DNA from: Microbacterium foliorum
Lineage (GTDB): Bacteria > Actinomycetota > Actinomycetes > Actinomycetales > Microbacteriaceae
Assembly (NCBI RefSeq): GCF_003367705.1
Contig: NZ_CP031425.1
Coordinates: 248,001 to 312,000 of the forward strand
DNA length: 64,000 bases
Direction of reading: 5' to 3'
The position numbers and the translations under genes were made by a program. The notes beneath the pieces are model-generated. The model saw only the letters and a program-made list of their open reading frames with translations, did no database searches and was not told the origin of the DNA. Positions within the stretch are counted from its first letter, which is position 1, and each line of letters begins with the position of its first letter. Of this stretch, positions 26,059-33,149 are shown one piece after another.

Positions 26059-26646
26059 ATGAACAACGCATTCCCCTCGAACCCGTTCGGCGGATCCGGC
26101 TTCGGCGCGGGCCCCGGCGGACCCGCATCCGCGATCTTCGATGCCATGGACCAGCTCCGCAAGTCGTTCGAGCAGCGCCCCAGCGGCGGCTCCCGCATGG
26201 CCAAGGGCGACGTCCGCACCGCCGTGCTCTCGCTCCTCGCCGAGCGGCCCATGCACGGCTACCAGATCATCACCGAGATCGCCGATCGCAGCGGTGGATC
26301 CTGGAAGCCCAGCGCCGGCTCCGTCTACCCGACGTTGCAGCTGCTCGCCGATGAGGGCCTGATCGAGGCCGATGAGCAGAACGGTCGCAAGACGTACTCG
26401 CTCACCGAGGCCGGCCGTGCAGTCGCATCCGAGCACACCGAGACCCGCGCTCCGTGGGAGCCGCAGCACAAGGGCGAGAATCTGCACGACAACCCGCGAT
26501 ACTCGGCACTGCCGAAGGCGGGCGTCGATCTGGCCGCCGCCGCGGCGGCCGTCGGACGCAGCGGCAGCACCGAGCAGGTGCAGCAGGCGGTCGAGATCCT
26601 CGACGAGGCCCGCCGTAGGCTGTACTCGATCCTCGCTCAGGACTGA
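26059..26646 (+). CDS. PadR-family transcriptional regulator
   Basis: This 195-residue protein has a Gly/Pro/Phe-rich N-terminus (about 1-35), a PadR winged helix at 50-125 (H-G-Y-Q-I-I-T-E-I, S-A-G-S-V-Y-P-T-L-Q-L-L, then the wing) and a C-terminal helical dimer region. GGGAGG precedes the ATG. It is followed 24 bp later by the ABC1 kinase gene, so the two are probably co-transcribed and controlled by the palindrome at 26014. Confidence 0.9.
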   Translation: MNNAFPSNPFGGSGFGAGPGGPASAIFDAMDQLRKSFEQRPSGGSRMAKGDVRTAVLSLLAERPMHGYQIITEIADRSGGSWKPSAGSVYPTLQLLADEGLIEADEQNGRKTYSLTEAGRAVASEHTETRAPWEPQHKGENLHDNPRYSALPKAGVDLAAAAAAVGRSGSTEQVQQAVEILDEARRRLYSILAQD

Positions 26647-26670
26647 TCGCACACGAACCAGGGACGACAT

Positions 26671-28383
26671 ATGACGGATGCTGCGGCGCACGGCGCCCAC
26701 CGTGCCCGGTACCGCCGCATCCTGTCGTTCGCGGCGCGCGAGCTCGTCAAGATCTGGTGGTTCGAGCTCATCCTGCCGCGCCTCGGGCTGCGCTCGGTCG
26801 CCGAGCGCACCCGCTCGTCGCGGATGCAGCGCTTCGCGAGGCGATTCCACGTGCTCGCGGTCGAGCTCGGCGGCCTGATGATCAAGGTCGGGCAGTTCAT
26901 GTCCTCGCGCCTCGACGTGCTGCCGCCGGAGATCACGAAAGAGCTCGAAGGGCTGCAGGACGAGGTCCCGGCCGTGCCGTTCGCCGACATCCGACGGGCG
27001 GCCGAAGCCGAGCTCGGACGCCCGCTCACCCAGGCGTTCGCATGGTTCGATGAGACGCCCGTGGCCGCAGCATCCCTCGGTCAGGCGCATCGTGCGCGCC
27101 TGACCGCACAGGATGCCGCCGACACCGGTCTCGGGCACGTGGTCGTCAAGGTGCAGCGACCCGGCATCGACGAGATCGTCGCCGTCGACCTCGCGGTGCT
27201 GCGTCGAGTCGCGCGCTGGCTCACCCGCGTGCGACTGGTCGCAGACCGTGTCGACGCCCCGGGGCTCATCGAGGAGTTCGCGGTCACGAGCCTCGAAGAG
27301 ATCGACTACCTGCACGAGGCGGCCAGCGCCGAGCGGTTCCGCGAGAACTTCGCCGGCGATGCGCGCATCGGCGCCCCCGAGATCGTGTGGGAGCGCTCGA
27401 CCAGGCGCGTGCTCACCCTCTCCGATGTGACGGCGATCAAGATCAACGACGTCGAGGCGCTGCGGGCGGCCGGCATCGATCCGTCCGAGGTCGCCGACGT
27501 GTTCGCCGAGGTCATGTTCGACCAGGTGTTCACCCACAGCTTCGTCCATGCCGACCCGCACCCCGGCAACATCTTCGTGACGCCCGTGCCATCGGAAGGC
27601 TCCGAGACCGAGCGGGCGGGCCGGAACTTCCGCCTCACCTTCATCGACTTCGGGATGATGGCCGAGGTGCCCGACAACCTGCGCGCGGGCCTGCGCACCC
27701 TGCTCATCGCGGTCGCCGGTCGCGACAGCAAGGGTCTCGTCGCCGCCGCGCAGGAGATCGGCGTGCTGCTGCCCTCTGCCGACACCGCCGAGCTCGAGCG
27801 TGCGCTGCGTGCGCTGTTCGCCCGCTTCGGCGGCATGGGCTTCGCCGAGCTGAGCACCGTCGATCCGCGTGAGTTCGCGGACTTCGCCGACGAATTCGGC
27901 GACATGGTGCGCTCGCTGCCCCTGCAGCTCCCCGAGAACATGCTGCTGCTGATCCGTGCGGTCTCGCTCACCTCGGGCATGTGCTCGAGCCTGGATCCCA
28001 CGTTCAACGTGTGGGATGCCGCCGAGCCGTACGCCGGGCGCCTGCTGCGCGACGAATCGGGCAACCTGATGCAGGAGATGGCACAGCAGGCGATGGAGAC
28101 CATGGCGGTCACCTACGGTCTGCCGAAGAAGATCGACGCGATCATCACGCGCGTCGACGACGGCAACGTCACCTTCGACACTTCGCGTCTGGAGAGGCGT
28201 CTCGACCGGCTCGAGGGCATCGCCCGCCGTATCGGCTCAGGAGTGCTGTTCGCGGCGATGCTGGTCGGGGGAGCGCTGCTCGTCCCCTCGATCGCTCCGC
28301 TCGGCATCACGCTGATCTGCGTCTCGGGGCTGCCACTGCTGCACTCGGTCTTCGCGGGTGTGGGGCGCCGCGCACCGCGCTGA
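26671..28383 (+). CDS. ABC1/AarF (UbiB-like) atypical kinase
   Basis: This 570-residue protein has the family's defining K-x-G-Q motif (K72 in M-I-K-V-G-Q), the Ala-rich loop A-A-A-S-L-G-Q (132-138), the ATP lysine K160 (V-V-K-V-Q-R-P-G), a catalytic H-A-D-P-H-P-G-N and a metal-binding I-D-F-G. Two hydrophobic segments at the C-terminus anchor it to the membrane. Family members support lipid or quinone metabolism through an ATPase/kinase-like activity. The organism's menaquinone metabolism is a possible target (inference). It is the second gene of an operon with the PadR regulator. Confidence 0.9.
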   Translation: MTDAAAHGAHRARYRRILSFAARELVKIWWFELILPRLGLRSVAERTRSSRMQRFARRFHVLAVELGGLMIKVGQFMSSRLDVLPPEITKELEGLQDEVPAVPFADIRRAAEAELGRPLTQAFAWFDETPVAAASLGQAHRARLTAQDAADTGLGHVVVKVQRPGIDEIVAVDLAVLRRVARWLTRVRLVADRVDAPGLIEEFAVTSLEEIDYLHEAASAERFRENFAGDARIGAPEIVWERSTRRVLTLSDVTAIKINDVEALRAAGIDPSEVADVFAEVMFDQVFTHSFVHADPHPGNIFVTPVPSEGSETERAGRNFRLTFIDFGMMAEVPDNLRAGLRTLLIAVAGRDSKGLVAAAQEIGVLLPSADTAELERALRALFARFGGMGFAELSTVDPREFADFADEFGDMVRSLPLQLPENMLLLIRAVSLTSGMCSSLDPTFNVWDAAEPYAGRLLRDESGNLMQEMAQQAMETMAVTYGLPKKIDAIITRVDDGNVTFDTSRLERRLDRLEGIARRIGSGVLFAAMLVGGALLVPSIAPLGITLICVSGLPLLHSVFAGVGRRAPR

Positions 28384-28423
28384 CAGAGCGCTGACCCCGT
28401 GCTGACAGAGCGCGGACCCCGTG
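28380..28423. repeat. 22-bp tandem duplication at ABC1 gene 3' end
   Basis: Two 22-bp units (28380-28401 and 28402-28423) differ at one position. The first contains the ABC1 stop codon, so the gene end has been duplicated into the spacer. Confidence 0.88.
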
Positions 28424-28479
28424 CGGAGGCCGCCGGGCGGGCCGGTGCTTGCAGCCCGGGCATGGGAGAATCGATTCTC

Positions 28480-30540
28480 ATGGGCACACCGAACGATGAG
28501 TCATCTGAGAGTTCCGACGCCCACGCGACGGCGAGCACGCCGACGACGGGCACCGTGAGAGCAGCCGAGACCGCACGCAAGATCGTGCGCGACATAGCGG
28601 CCGTACCTCCACCACCCAGCGTGCACCCCGCCCTCATCCCCGGCGTATCGGTCGAGGAGACGGGCCGCACCTACCGCACCGATCCGCTCGTCTTCGGATC
28701 GGCGGCTGCCTTCACCGTCGCCTTCATCGCCTGGGGCGTCTTCGCCGGCGACAACCTCGCGGGCACCACCTCGACGGTCCTCGCGTGGGTGGTCGAGTAC
28801 TTCGGCTTCTTCTTCACGACGATCGCCACCGTCATCCTCGTCTTCATGCTGTTCGTGGGCTTCAGCCGATACGGCCGGATCCCCCTCGGACGCGACGACG
28901 AAGAGCCCGAGTTCTCGATGTTCTCGTGGATCTCGATGCTGTTCGCCGCCGGCATGGGCATCGGCCTCGTTTTCTGGGGAGCGGCCGAGCCGCTCACCTT
29001 CTTCGAGAGCCCCCCGCCAGGCACCGTCGAGGCCAACACTCTCGAGGCGATGCACACGGCGCAGGCGCAGGTGCTCTACCACTGGGGGCCGCAGGCCTGG
29101 GCGTTCTATGCCCTGGTCGGTGGCGCGATCGCCTACGGTGCCTTCCGCCGCGGTCGCACTCCGCTGATCTCGTCGATCTTCGCCCCGCTGCTCGGCGAGG
29201 GCCGCACCACCGGGCCGCTCGGCCGCACGATCGACATCTTCTCGATCATTGTCACCCTGTTCGGCACCGCCGCCTCGCTCGGCCTCGGCGCCCTGCAGAT
29301 CGGCCACGGCGTCGAGATCGTCAGTGGTATCGGCGAGCTCGGCAACGGCGTGCTCATCGCCGCGATCGCCGTGCTCACCGCCTGCTTCATCGCTTCGGCG
29401 GTGTCGGGTGTCTCCAAGGGCATCCGCGCGCTGTCGAACATCAACGCGGTCGTCGCGCTGCTGCTCGCCTTCTTCGTGTTCTTCGTCGGTCCGACGCTGC
29501 TGATCCTCAACGTCATCCCCTCGGTCGCCGTGCAGTTCCTCGGCGACCTGCCCGAGATGGTCGCCCGCTCGGCCTCGCAGGGCGACGAGGCGCAGGCGTT
29601 CCTGTCGAGCTGGACGATCTTCTACTGGGCGTGGTGGATCTCGTGGTCGCCGTTCGTCGGCATGTTCATCGCCAAGATCTCGCGCGGCCGGTCGCTGCGC
29701 CAGTTCGTGTCGGTCGTCATCGTCGTGCCCGCCGTCATCTCGCTCATCTGGTTCGCGATCTTCGGCACGACCGCCATCCAGCAGCAGATGGACGGCGCGA
29801 ACCTCACGGTCGATCCGCCCGAGGAAGTGCTCTTCGGAGTGCTCGAGAACCTGCCGTTCCCGCTGATCACCAGCATCGTGCTCATCCTGCTGATCTCGAT
29901 CTTCTTCATCACGGGGGCGGACTCCGCATCCCTGGTCATGGGCACGCTGTCTCAGCAGGGGCGGCCCGAACCGTCTCGCTGGGTCGCGGTCGTCTGGGGT
30001 GTGCTGGTCGGCGTCATCGCCGCCGTGCTGCTCGTCACCGGCGAAGAGGGCGCAGGCCTGCGATCGCTGCAGAACGTGACGATCATCGCCGCACTGCCGT
30101 TCGCGGTGATCATGGCGTTCATGATGGTCGCGTTCATGAAGGACCTGCGGCGCGATCCCCTCATCCTGCGCGACCGCTACGCCCGCATGGCCGTGCGCCA
30201 CAGCGTCATGGCGGGCCTCGAGGAGTACGGCGACGACTTCGCCCTCGTGCCCGTCGAATACGACCACTCCGAAGACGATCTCGCCTGGATCGACGAGGCC
30301 GAGGTCGACGACAGCCTCGCTGAGGTCTATGCGACGGCCACGGAGTCGATCGACATCATCCCGGATGCCGGCGCCCTCGCCGCAGGGGATGCGGGATCCG
30401 CTTCTGGTGCTGGTGCTGGTGCTGATTCTGGTTCTGGTGCTGGTGCCGGTGCTGGTTCTGGTTCTGGTGCTGGTGCGGGTGCTGGTTCCGATGCCGACCC
30501 GGGAGCCGATCCGGCCGGACTCGCCGAACGCCCCTCTTGA
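28480..30540 (+). CDS. BCCT-family betaine/choline/carnitine transporter
   Basis: This 686-residue transporter has 12 membrane segments over about residues 65-550 and the BCCT aromatic signature starting at W378 (W-T-I-F-Y-W-A-W-W-I-S-W-S-P). It would import compatible solutes such as glycine betaine with Na+ or H+. I chose the ATG at 28480 because GGGAGA lies nine bases upstream; an in-frame ATG at 28462 is less well placed. The cytoplasmic C-terminal tail (~120 residues) is acidic and then becomes an Ala-Gly-Ser run from a microsatellite. In osmosensing BCCTs such tails tune activity, so length change could matter. Confidence 0.92.
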   Translation: MGTPNDESSESSDAHATASTPTTGTVRAAETARKIVRDIAAVPPPPSVHPALIPGVSVEETGRTYRTDPLVFGSAAAFTVAFIAWGVFAGDNLAGTTSTVLAWVVEYFGFFFTTIATVILVFMLFVGFSRYGRIPLGRDDEEPEFSMFSWISMLFAAGMGIGLVFWGAAEPLTFFESPPPGTVEANTLEAMHTAQAQVLYHWGPQAWAFYALVGGAIAYGAFRRGRTPLISSIFAPLLGEGRTTGPLGRTIDIFSIIVTLFGTAASLGLGALQIGHGVEIVSGIGELGNGVLIAAIAVLTACFIASAVSGVSKGIRALSNINAVVALLLAFFVFFVGPTLLILNVIPSVAVQFLGDLPEMVARSASQGDEAQAFLSSWTIFYWAWWISWSPFVGMFIAKISRGRSLRQFVSVVIVVPAVISLIWFAIFGTTAIQQQMDGANLTVDPPEEVLFGVLENLPFPLITSIVLILLISIFFITGADSASLVMGTLSQQGRPEPSRWVAVVWGVLVGVIAAVLLVTGEEGAGLRSLQNVTIIAALPFAVIMAFMMVAFMKDLRRDPLILRDRYARMAVRHSVMAGLEEYGDDFALVPVEYDHSEDDLAWIDEAEVDDSLAEVYATATESIDIIPDAGALAAGDAGSASGAGAGADSGSGAGAGAGSGSGAGAGAGSDADPGADPAGLAERPS
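30403..30492 (+). repeat. ggtgct hexanucleotide tract at BCCT C-terminus
   Basis: About 15 ggtgct/ggttct units encode an Ala-Gly-Ser run at residues ~642-671 of the transporter, in its cytoplasmic tail. Confidence 0.92.
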
Positions 30541-30873
30541 CGCCAGGTGCGTAACTGACCCCGCGCACGGTTTCGGCTCGGTGCGGGGTCAGTTTCGCAT
30601 CCGAATCGGCTGTTTGCGGTGCGGAATCGACCCCGGCTGCCAGCGCGGTGCGGAATCGACCCCGGCAGAGGGCGCGGTGCGGAATCGACCCCGGCTGGAT
30701 CGGGGATGCAGAACGGGCCTCGCACGTGTTTCCGGATGCGACGTCTACCCTCCCCCACGGTTTCGGCTCGGTGCGGGGTCAGTTGTGCATCCGAATCGGC
30801 TGTTTGCGGTGCGGAATCGACCCCGGCTGCCGGCGCGATGCGGAATCGACCCCGCCTGCCGGGGACGACCGGG
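30541..30873. repeat. GGGGTCA intergenic repeat family (block 2)
   Basis: This gene-free 333-bp spacer holds ggggtcagtttcgcatc (30585-30601, one mismatch from the block 1 element) and a variant at 30775-30791. It also holds five copies of a gcggaatcgaccccggc element. An ~80-bp unit starting with cacggtttcggctcgg is duplicated 190 bp apart (30566 and 30756). Block 1 and block 2 clearly belong to one repeat family 20 kb apart. Confidence 0.88.
30553..30594. terminator. Repeat-derived hairpin after BCCT gene
   Basis: AACTGACCCCGC and GCGGGGTCAGTT form perfect 12-bp arms around an 18-base loop, 13 bases after the BCCT stop. The arms are the repeat elements themselves, so the repeat may act as terminator or RNA-end protector. 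There is no T-tract. Confidence 0.6.
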
Positions 30874-32454
30874 TCAGTCCGCCGCGACGGGCTCGACGGG
30901 CACCGCGGCGGCGTCGGTGATGCGGGCCGCCATCCCGGCGAAGATGAACCCGTGGAAGGGCAGCACGCCGAGCCAGTACATCCGGCCGAGGAGTCCGCGA
31001 GGGAAGAAGACGGCACGCTGCTCGTAGCGCGATCCGTCGCCGTCGGGCAGTGCCCGAAGCTCGAGCCACGCCTCGCCCGGCACCTTCATCTCGGCGCGCA
31101 GTCGCAGCAGACCGCCGCTGGCGGGCGACGACTCGGTCGCGCGCCCCGGCTCCTCGACGGCCTCGACACGCCAGAAGTCGATCGCGTCGCCGACCCGCGC
31201 CTCGACCTTGCTTCGACGTCCGCGGCGCAGCCCGACACCTCCGACGAGCCGGTCCATCCAGCCGCGCACGGCCCACAGGAACTTCGACGAGTACCATCCG
31301 TTCGACCCGCCGATGCCGATGATCACGCGCCACAGCCCGTCGACGGGGGCAGCCGTCTTCAGCTTGCGTGTGTCGGTGAACACCGTGCGGCCTGCCCATT
31401 CGGGATCGCTGGGCAGCGGATCGCTCGGCGCGCCCGTCACCTCGGCATCCTGCCAGCTCGTCTCGATCGTGTCGGCGTCGACGCGACCCAGCGCGAGCGA
31501 CACGGCCGTGCGATACGGGGTCAGCCCGCTGTCGGGACGGGGGATGAGGTCGTCGATCGCGTGGTCCTTCACGATGCACTCGTTCTGCAGCGACGCGACC
31601 AGGGGGCGGGCGATAGACCGGGGCACCGGCGTCACCAGGTTCACCCAGTGCGATGCCAGCCCGGGGGTGAGCACAGGCAGAGCTGCGATGGCCCGCTGCC
31701 GCAGCCCCGCTTCGAGCGCGTAGCCGTTCATCATCTGGCCGTAGCGCAGCACGTCGGGGCCGCCGATGTCGACCGCGGTGTTCACGTCGTCGTCGACGCG
31801 GGCGGCGCCGAGCAGATAGTGCAGCACGTCGCGCACGGCGATGGGCTGGATGCGGTTGCGCACCCACTTCGGTGCCGGCATGTAGGGCAGCACGTCGGTC
31901 AGGTGCCGGATCATCTCGAACGACGCCGATCCCGACCCGATCACGACGCCGGCCTGCAGCACCAGCGTCGGCACACCGGATTCGAGGAAGATCTCGCCGA
32001 CCCGCACGCGCGAGCGCAGGTGCGGGGACAGCTTCGCATCCTCGGGGTGGAGGCCGCCCAGATAGACGATGCGCCGCACGCCGGCCTTCGCCGCGGCATC
32101 CGCCACCGTCGTCGCCGCGAGCTCGTCGCTCTCCTCGAACCCCTTTCCGGCGCTCATGGAGTGGATCAGGTAGTAGACGACGTCGACGTCTGCCATGGCC
32201 GCGGCGACGGCATCCGCATCGTCGGCCGAACCCTCGACGATCTCGGACTCGGAACCCCAGGGGAACGATGCGGCGCGTGCGGCGTCGCGGGCGAGGACCC
32301 GCACGCGGTAGCCGGCGTTGAGCAGGCGTGGGGTGAGGCGTCCGCCGATGTATCCGGTGGCGCCGAGGACGAGGGCGCGCGGGGCGTCTCCGTCGTCGTG
32401 GGGGAGGGCGCGCAGCGCCTCTTCGTGCCCGGTGGGCTGGGTGAGCTCCGTCAT
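30874..32454 (-). CDS. NmrA-like NAD(P)-binding oxidoreductase with DUF2867
   Basis: This 526-residue protein begins with an atypical SDR domain (L-G-A-T-G-Y-I-G-G-R-L near 29-39; Y-Y-L-I-H-S-M in the active region) and ends with a DUF2867 domain of about 170 residues. The architecture is common in actinobacteria; the substrate is unknown. TACTCT lies six bases before the ATG, predicting a leaderless transcript. A CTAG-type operator (32505) stands in the promoter shared with the divergent small membrane-protein gene. Confidence 0.87.
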   Translation of the reverse strand: MTELTQPTGHEEALRALPHDDGDAPRALVLGATGYIGGRLTPRLLNAGYRVRVLARDAARAASFPWGSESEIVEGSADDADAVAAAMADVDVVYYLIHSMSAGKGFEESDELAATTVADAAAKAGVRRIVYLGGLHPEDAKLSPHLRSRVRVGEIFLESGVPTLVLQAGVVIGSGSASFEMIRHLTDVLPYMPAPKWVRNRIQPIAVRDVLHYLLGAARVDDDVNTAVDIGGPDVLRYGQMMNGYALEAGLRQRAIAALPVLTPGLASHWVNLVTPVPRSIARPLVASLQNECIVKDHAIDDLIPRPDSGLTPYRTAVSLALGRVDADTIETSWQDAEVTGAPSDPLPSDPEWAGRTVFTDTRKLKTAAPVDGLWRVIIGIGGSNGWYSSKFLWAVRGWMDRLVGGVGLRRGRRSKVEARVGDAIDFWRVEAVEEPGRATESSPASGGLLRLRAEMKVPGEAWLELRALPDGDGSRYEQRAVFFPRGLLGRMYWLGVLPFHGFIFAGMAARITDAAAVPVEPVAAD

Positions 32455-32504
32455 GTTTCGAGAGTAGGCCGGTCCGGGAGAAATATCGCTAGGGTGACAA
32501 ATCA

Positions 32505-32517
32505 CTAGTTCACCTAG
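32505..32517. promoter_or_regulatory. CTAG-type MarR site a
   Basis: CTAGTTCACCTAG followed by TAATCT resembles the sites at 35387 and 35915. It lies between the NmrA-like gene and the small membrane-protein gene. Confidence 0.6.
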
Positions 32518-32545
32518 TAATCTTTAGCGCGAGGAAGGTGATCAC

Positions 32546-32797
32546 ATGTCCAGGGCAATGAATTCCCCCACCCGCGTCTCCCCAGCTTCGTTCGACGCAT
32601 CGTCTGCGCTCTCGACGGCGGTCAGCCTCGCACCGTTACCCGCCAGCGAGGCTGTGGGGCGCGCGACCGGTGTCGGACGCGCGCCCCTGACTGCCGCGGC
32701 ACGCCATGGGGCTTGGCGTGCCGCGGCATTGGTCGCGCTGATCGCCGCGGCGACGATGCCGCTCATGATGGCGGCCACGTTCGCCCTCCCGCTCTGA
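32546..32797 (+). CDS. Small membrane protein (83 residues)
   Basis: I do not recognise the family. The first ~55 residues are Ser/Ala/Arg-rich and polar, and residues ~60-83 form one hydrophobic helix ending at the C-terminus, so it is probably a tail-anchored protein. AGGAAGG lies eight bases before the ATG, and a CTAG-type operator lies 29 bp upstream, supporting a real gene. It is followed 91 bp later by a CsbD gene and may share its stress regulation. Confidence 0.6.
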   Translation: MSRAMNSPTRVSPASFDASSALSTAVSLAPLPASEAVGRATGVGRAPLTAAARHGAWRAAALVALIAAATMPLMMAATFALPL

Positions 32798-32807
32798 CTC
32801 CCCCAGA

Positions 32808-32876
32808 GGACCACCGCAGAAGCACACCGCAGAAGCACGCTGCAGAAACACCGCAGAAGACCACCGCAGAGAAGAG
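32808..32876. repeat. Degenerate caccgcagaag repeats upstream of csbD-like gene
   Basis: About five degenerate copies of caccgcagaag fill the leader between the small membrane-protein gene and the CsbD gene. The ribosome-binding site AAAGGA follows. Confidence 0.75.
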
Positions 32877-32888
32877 AAAGGATCCCCC

Positions 32889-33059
32889 ATGGGACTCGAT
32901 GACAAGATCAAGAACGCCGCTCAGGACCTCGCCGGCAAGGCGAAGGAGACCGTCGGCAAGGTGACCGACAACGAGAAGCTCGAGGCCGAGGGTCGCGCCG
33001 AGCAGGCCAAGGCCAACGTCAAGAAGGCCGGCGAGAACGTCAAGGACGCTCTCAACTGA
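32889..33059 (+). CDS. CsbD-family stress protein (56 residues)
   Basis: Translation gives M-G-L-D-D-K-I-K-N-A-A-Q-D-L-A-G-K and continues with K-A-K-E-T-V-G-K-V-T-D-N-E-K-L-E-A-E-G, the hallmark of the CsbD family. It ends K-D-A-L-N. It is a small, very hydrophilic helical protein; relatives are induced by general stress, but their function is unknown. AAAGGA lies upstream and a strong terminator follows at 33076. Confidence 0.92.
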   Translation: MGLDDKIKNAAQDLAGKAKETVGKVTDNEKLEAEGRAEQAKANVKKAGENVKDALN

Positions 33060-33075
33060 GAACGCTCTGCACCGA

Positions 33076-33105
33076 GCGGGGAGGCGGCGAAAGTCGCCTC
33101 CCCGC
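33076..33105 (+). terminator. Intrinsic-type terminator after csbD-like gene
   Basis: GCGGGGAGGCG and CGCCTCCCCGC form perfect 11-bp arms around an 8-base loop, followed by TTCAT. It ends the small membrane-protein/CsbD unit. Confidence 0.82.
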
Positions 33106-33149
33106 TTCATGTCCGGGCCCGAATACCCGGACCGGCCACCACGAGAGAG

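Noticed and set aside
24340..27561. A single 1073-codon minus-strand gene
   Set aside because: Only the part from 25914 down matches glycosyltransferases; the rest is antisense to the PadR and ABC1 genes.
28501..30267. Minus-strand open frame opposite the BCCT gene, rich in Asp/Glu/Arg/His
   Set aside because: Composition is that of an antisense shadow; the plus-strand BCCT signature is unambiguous.
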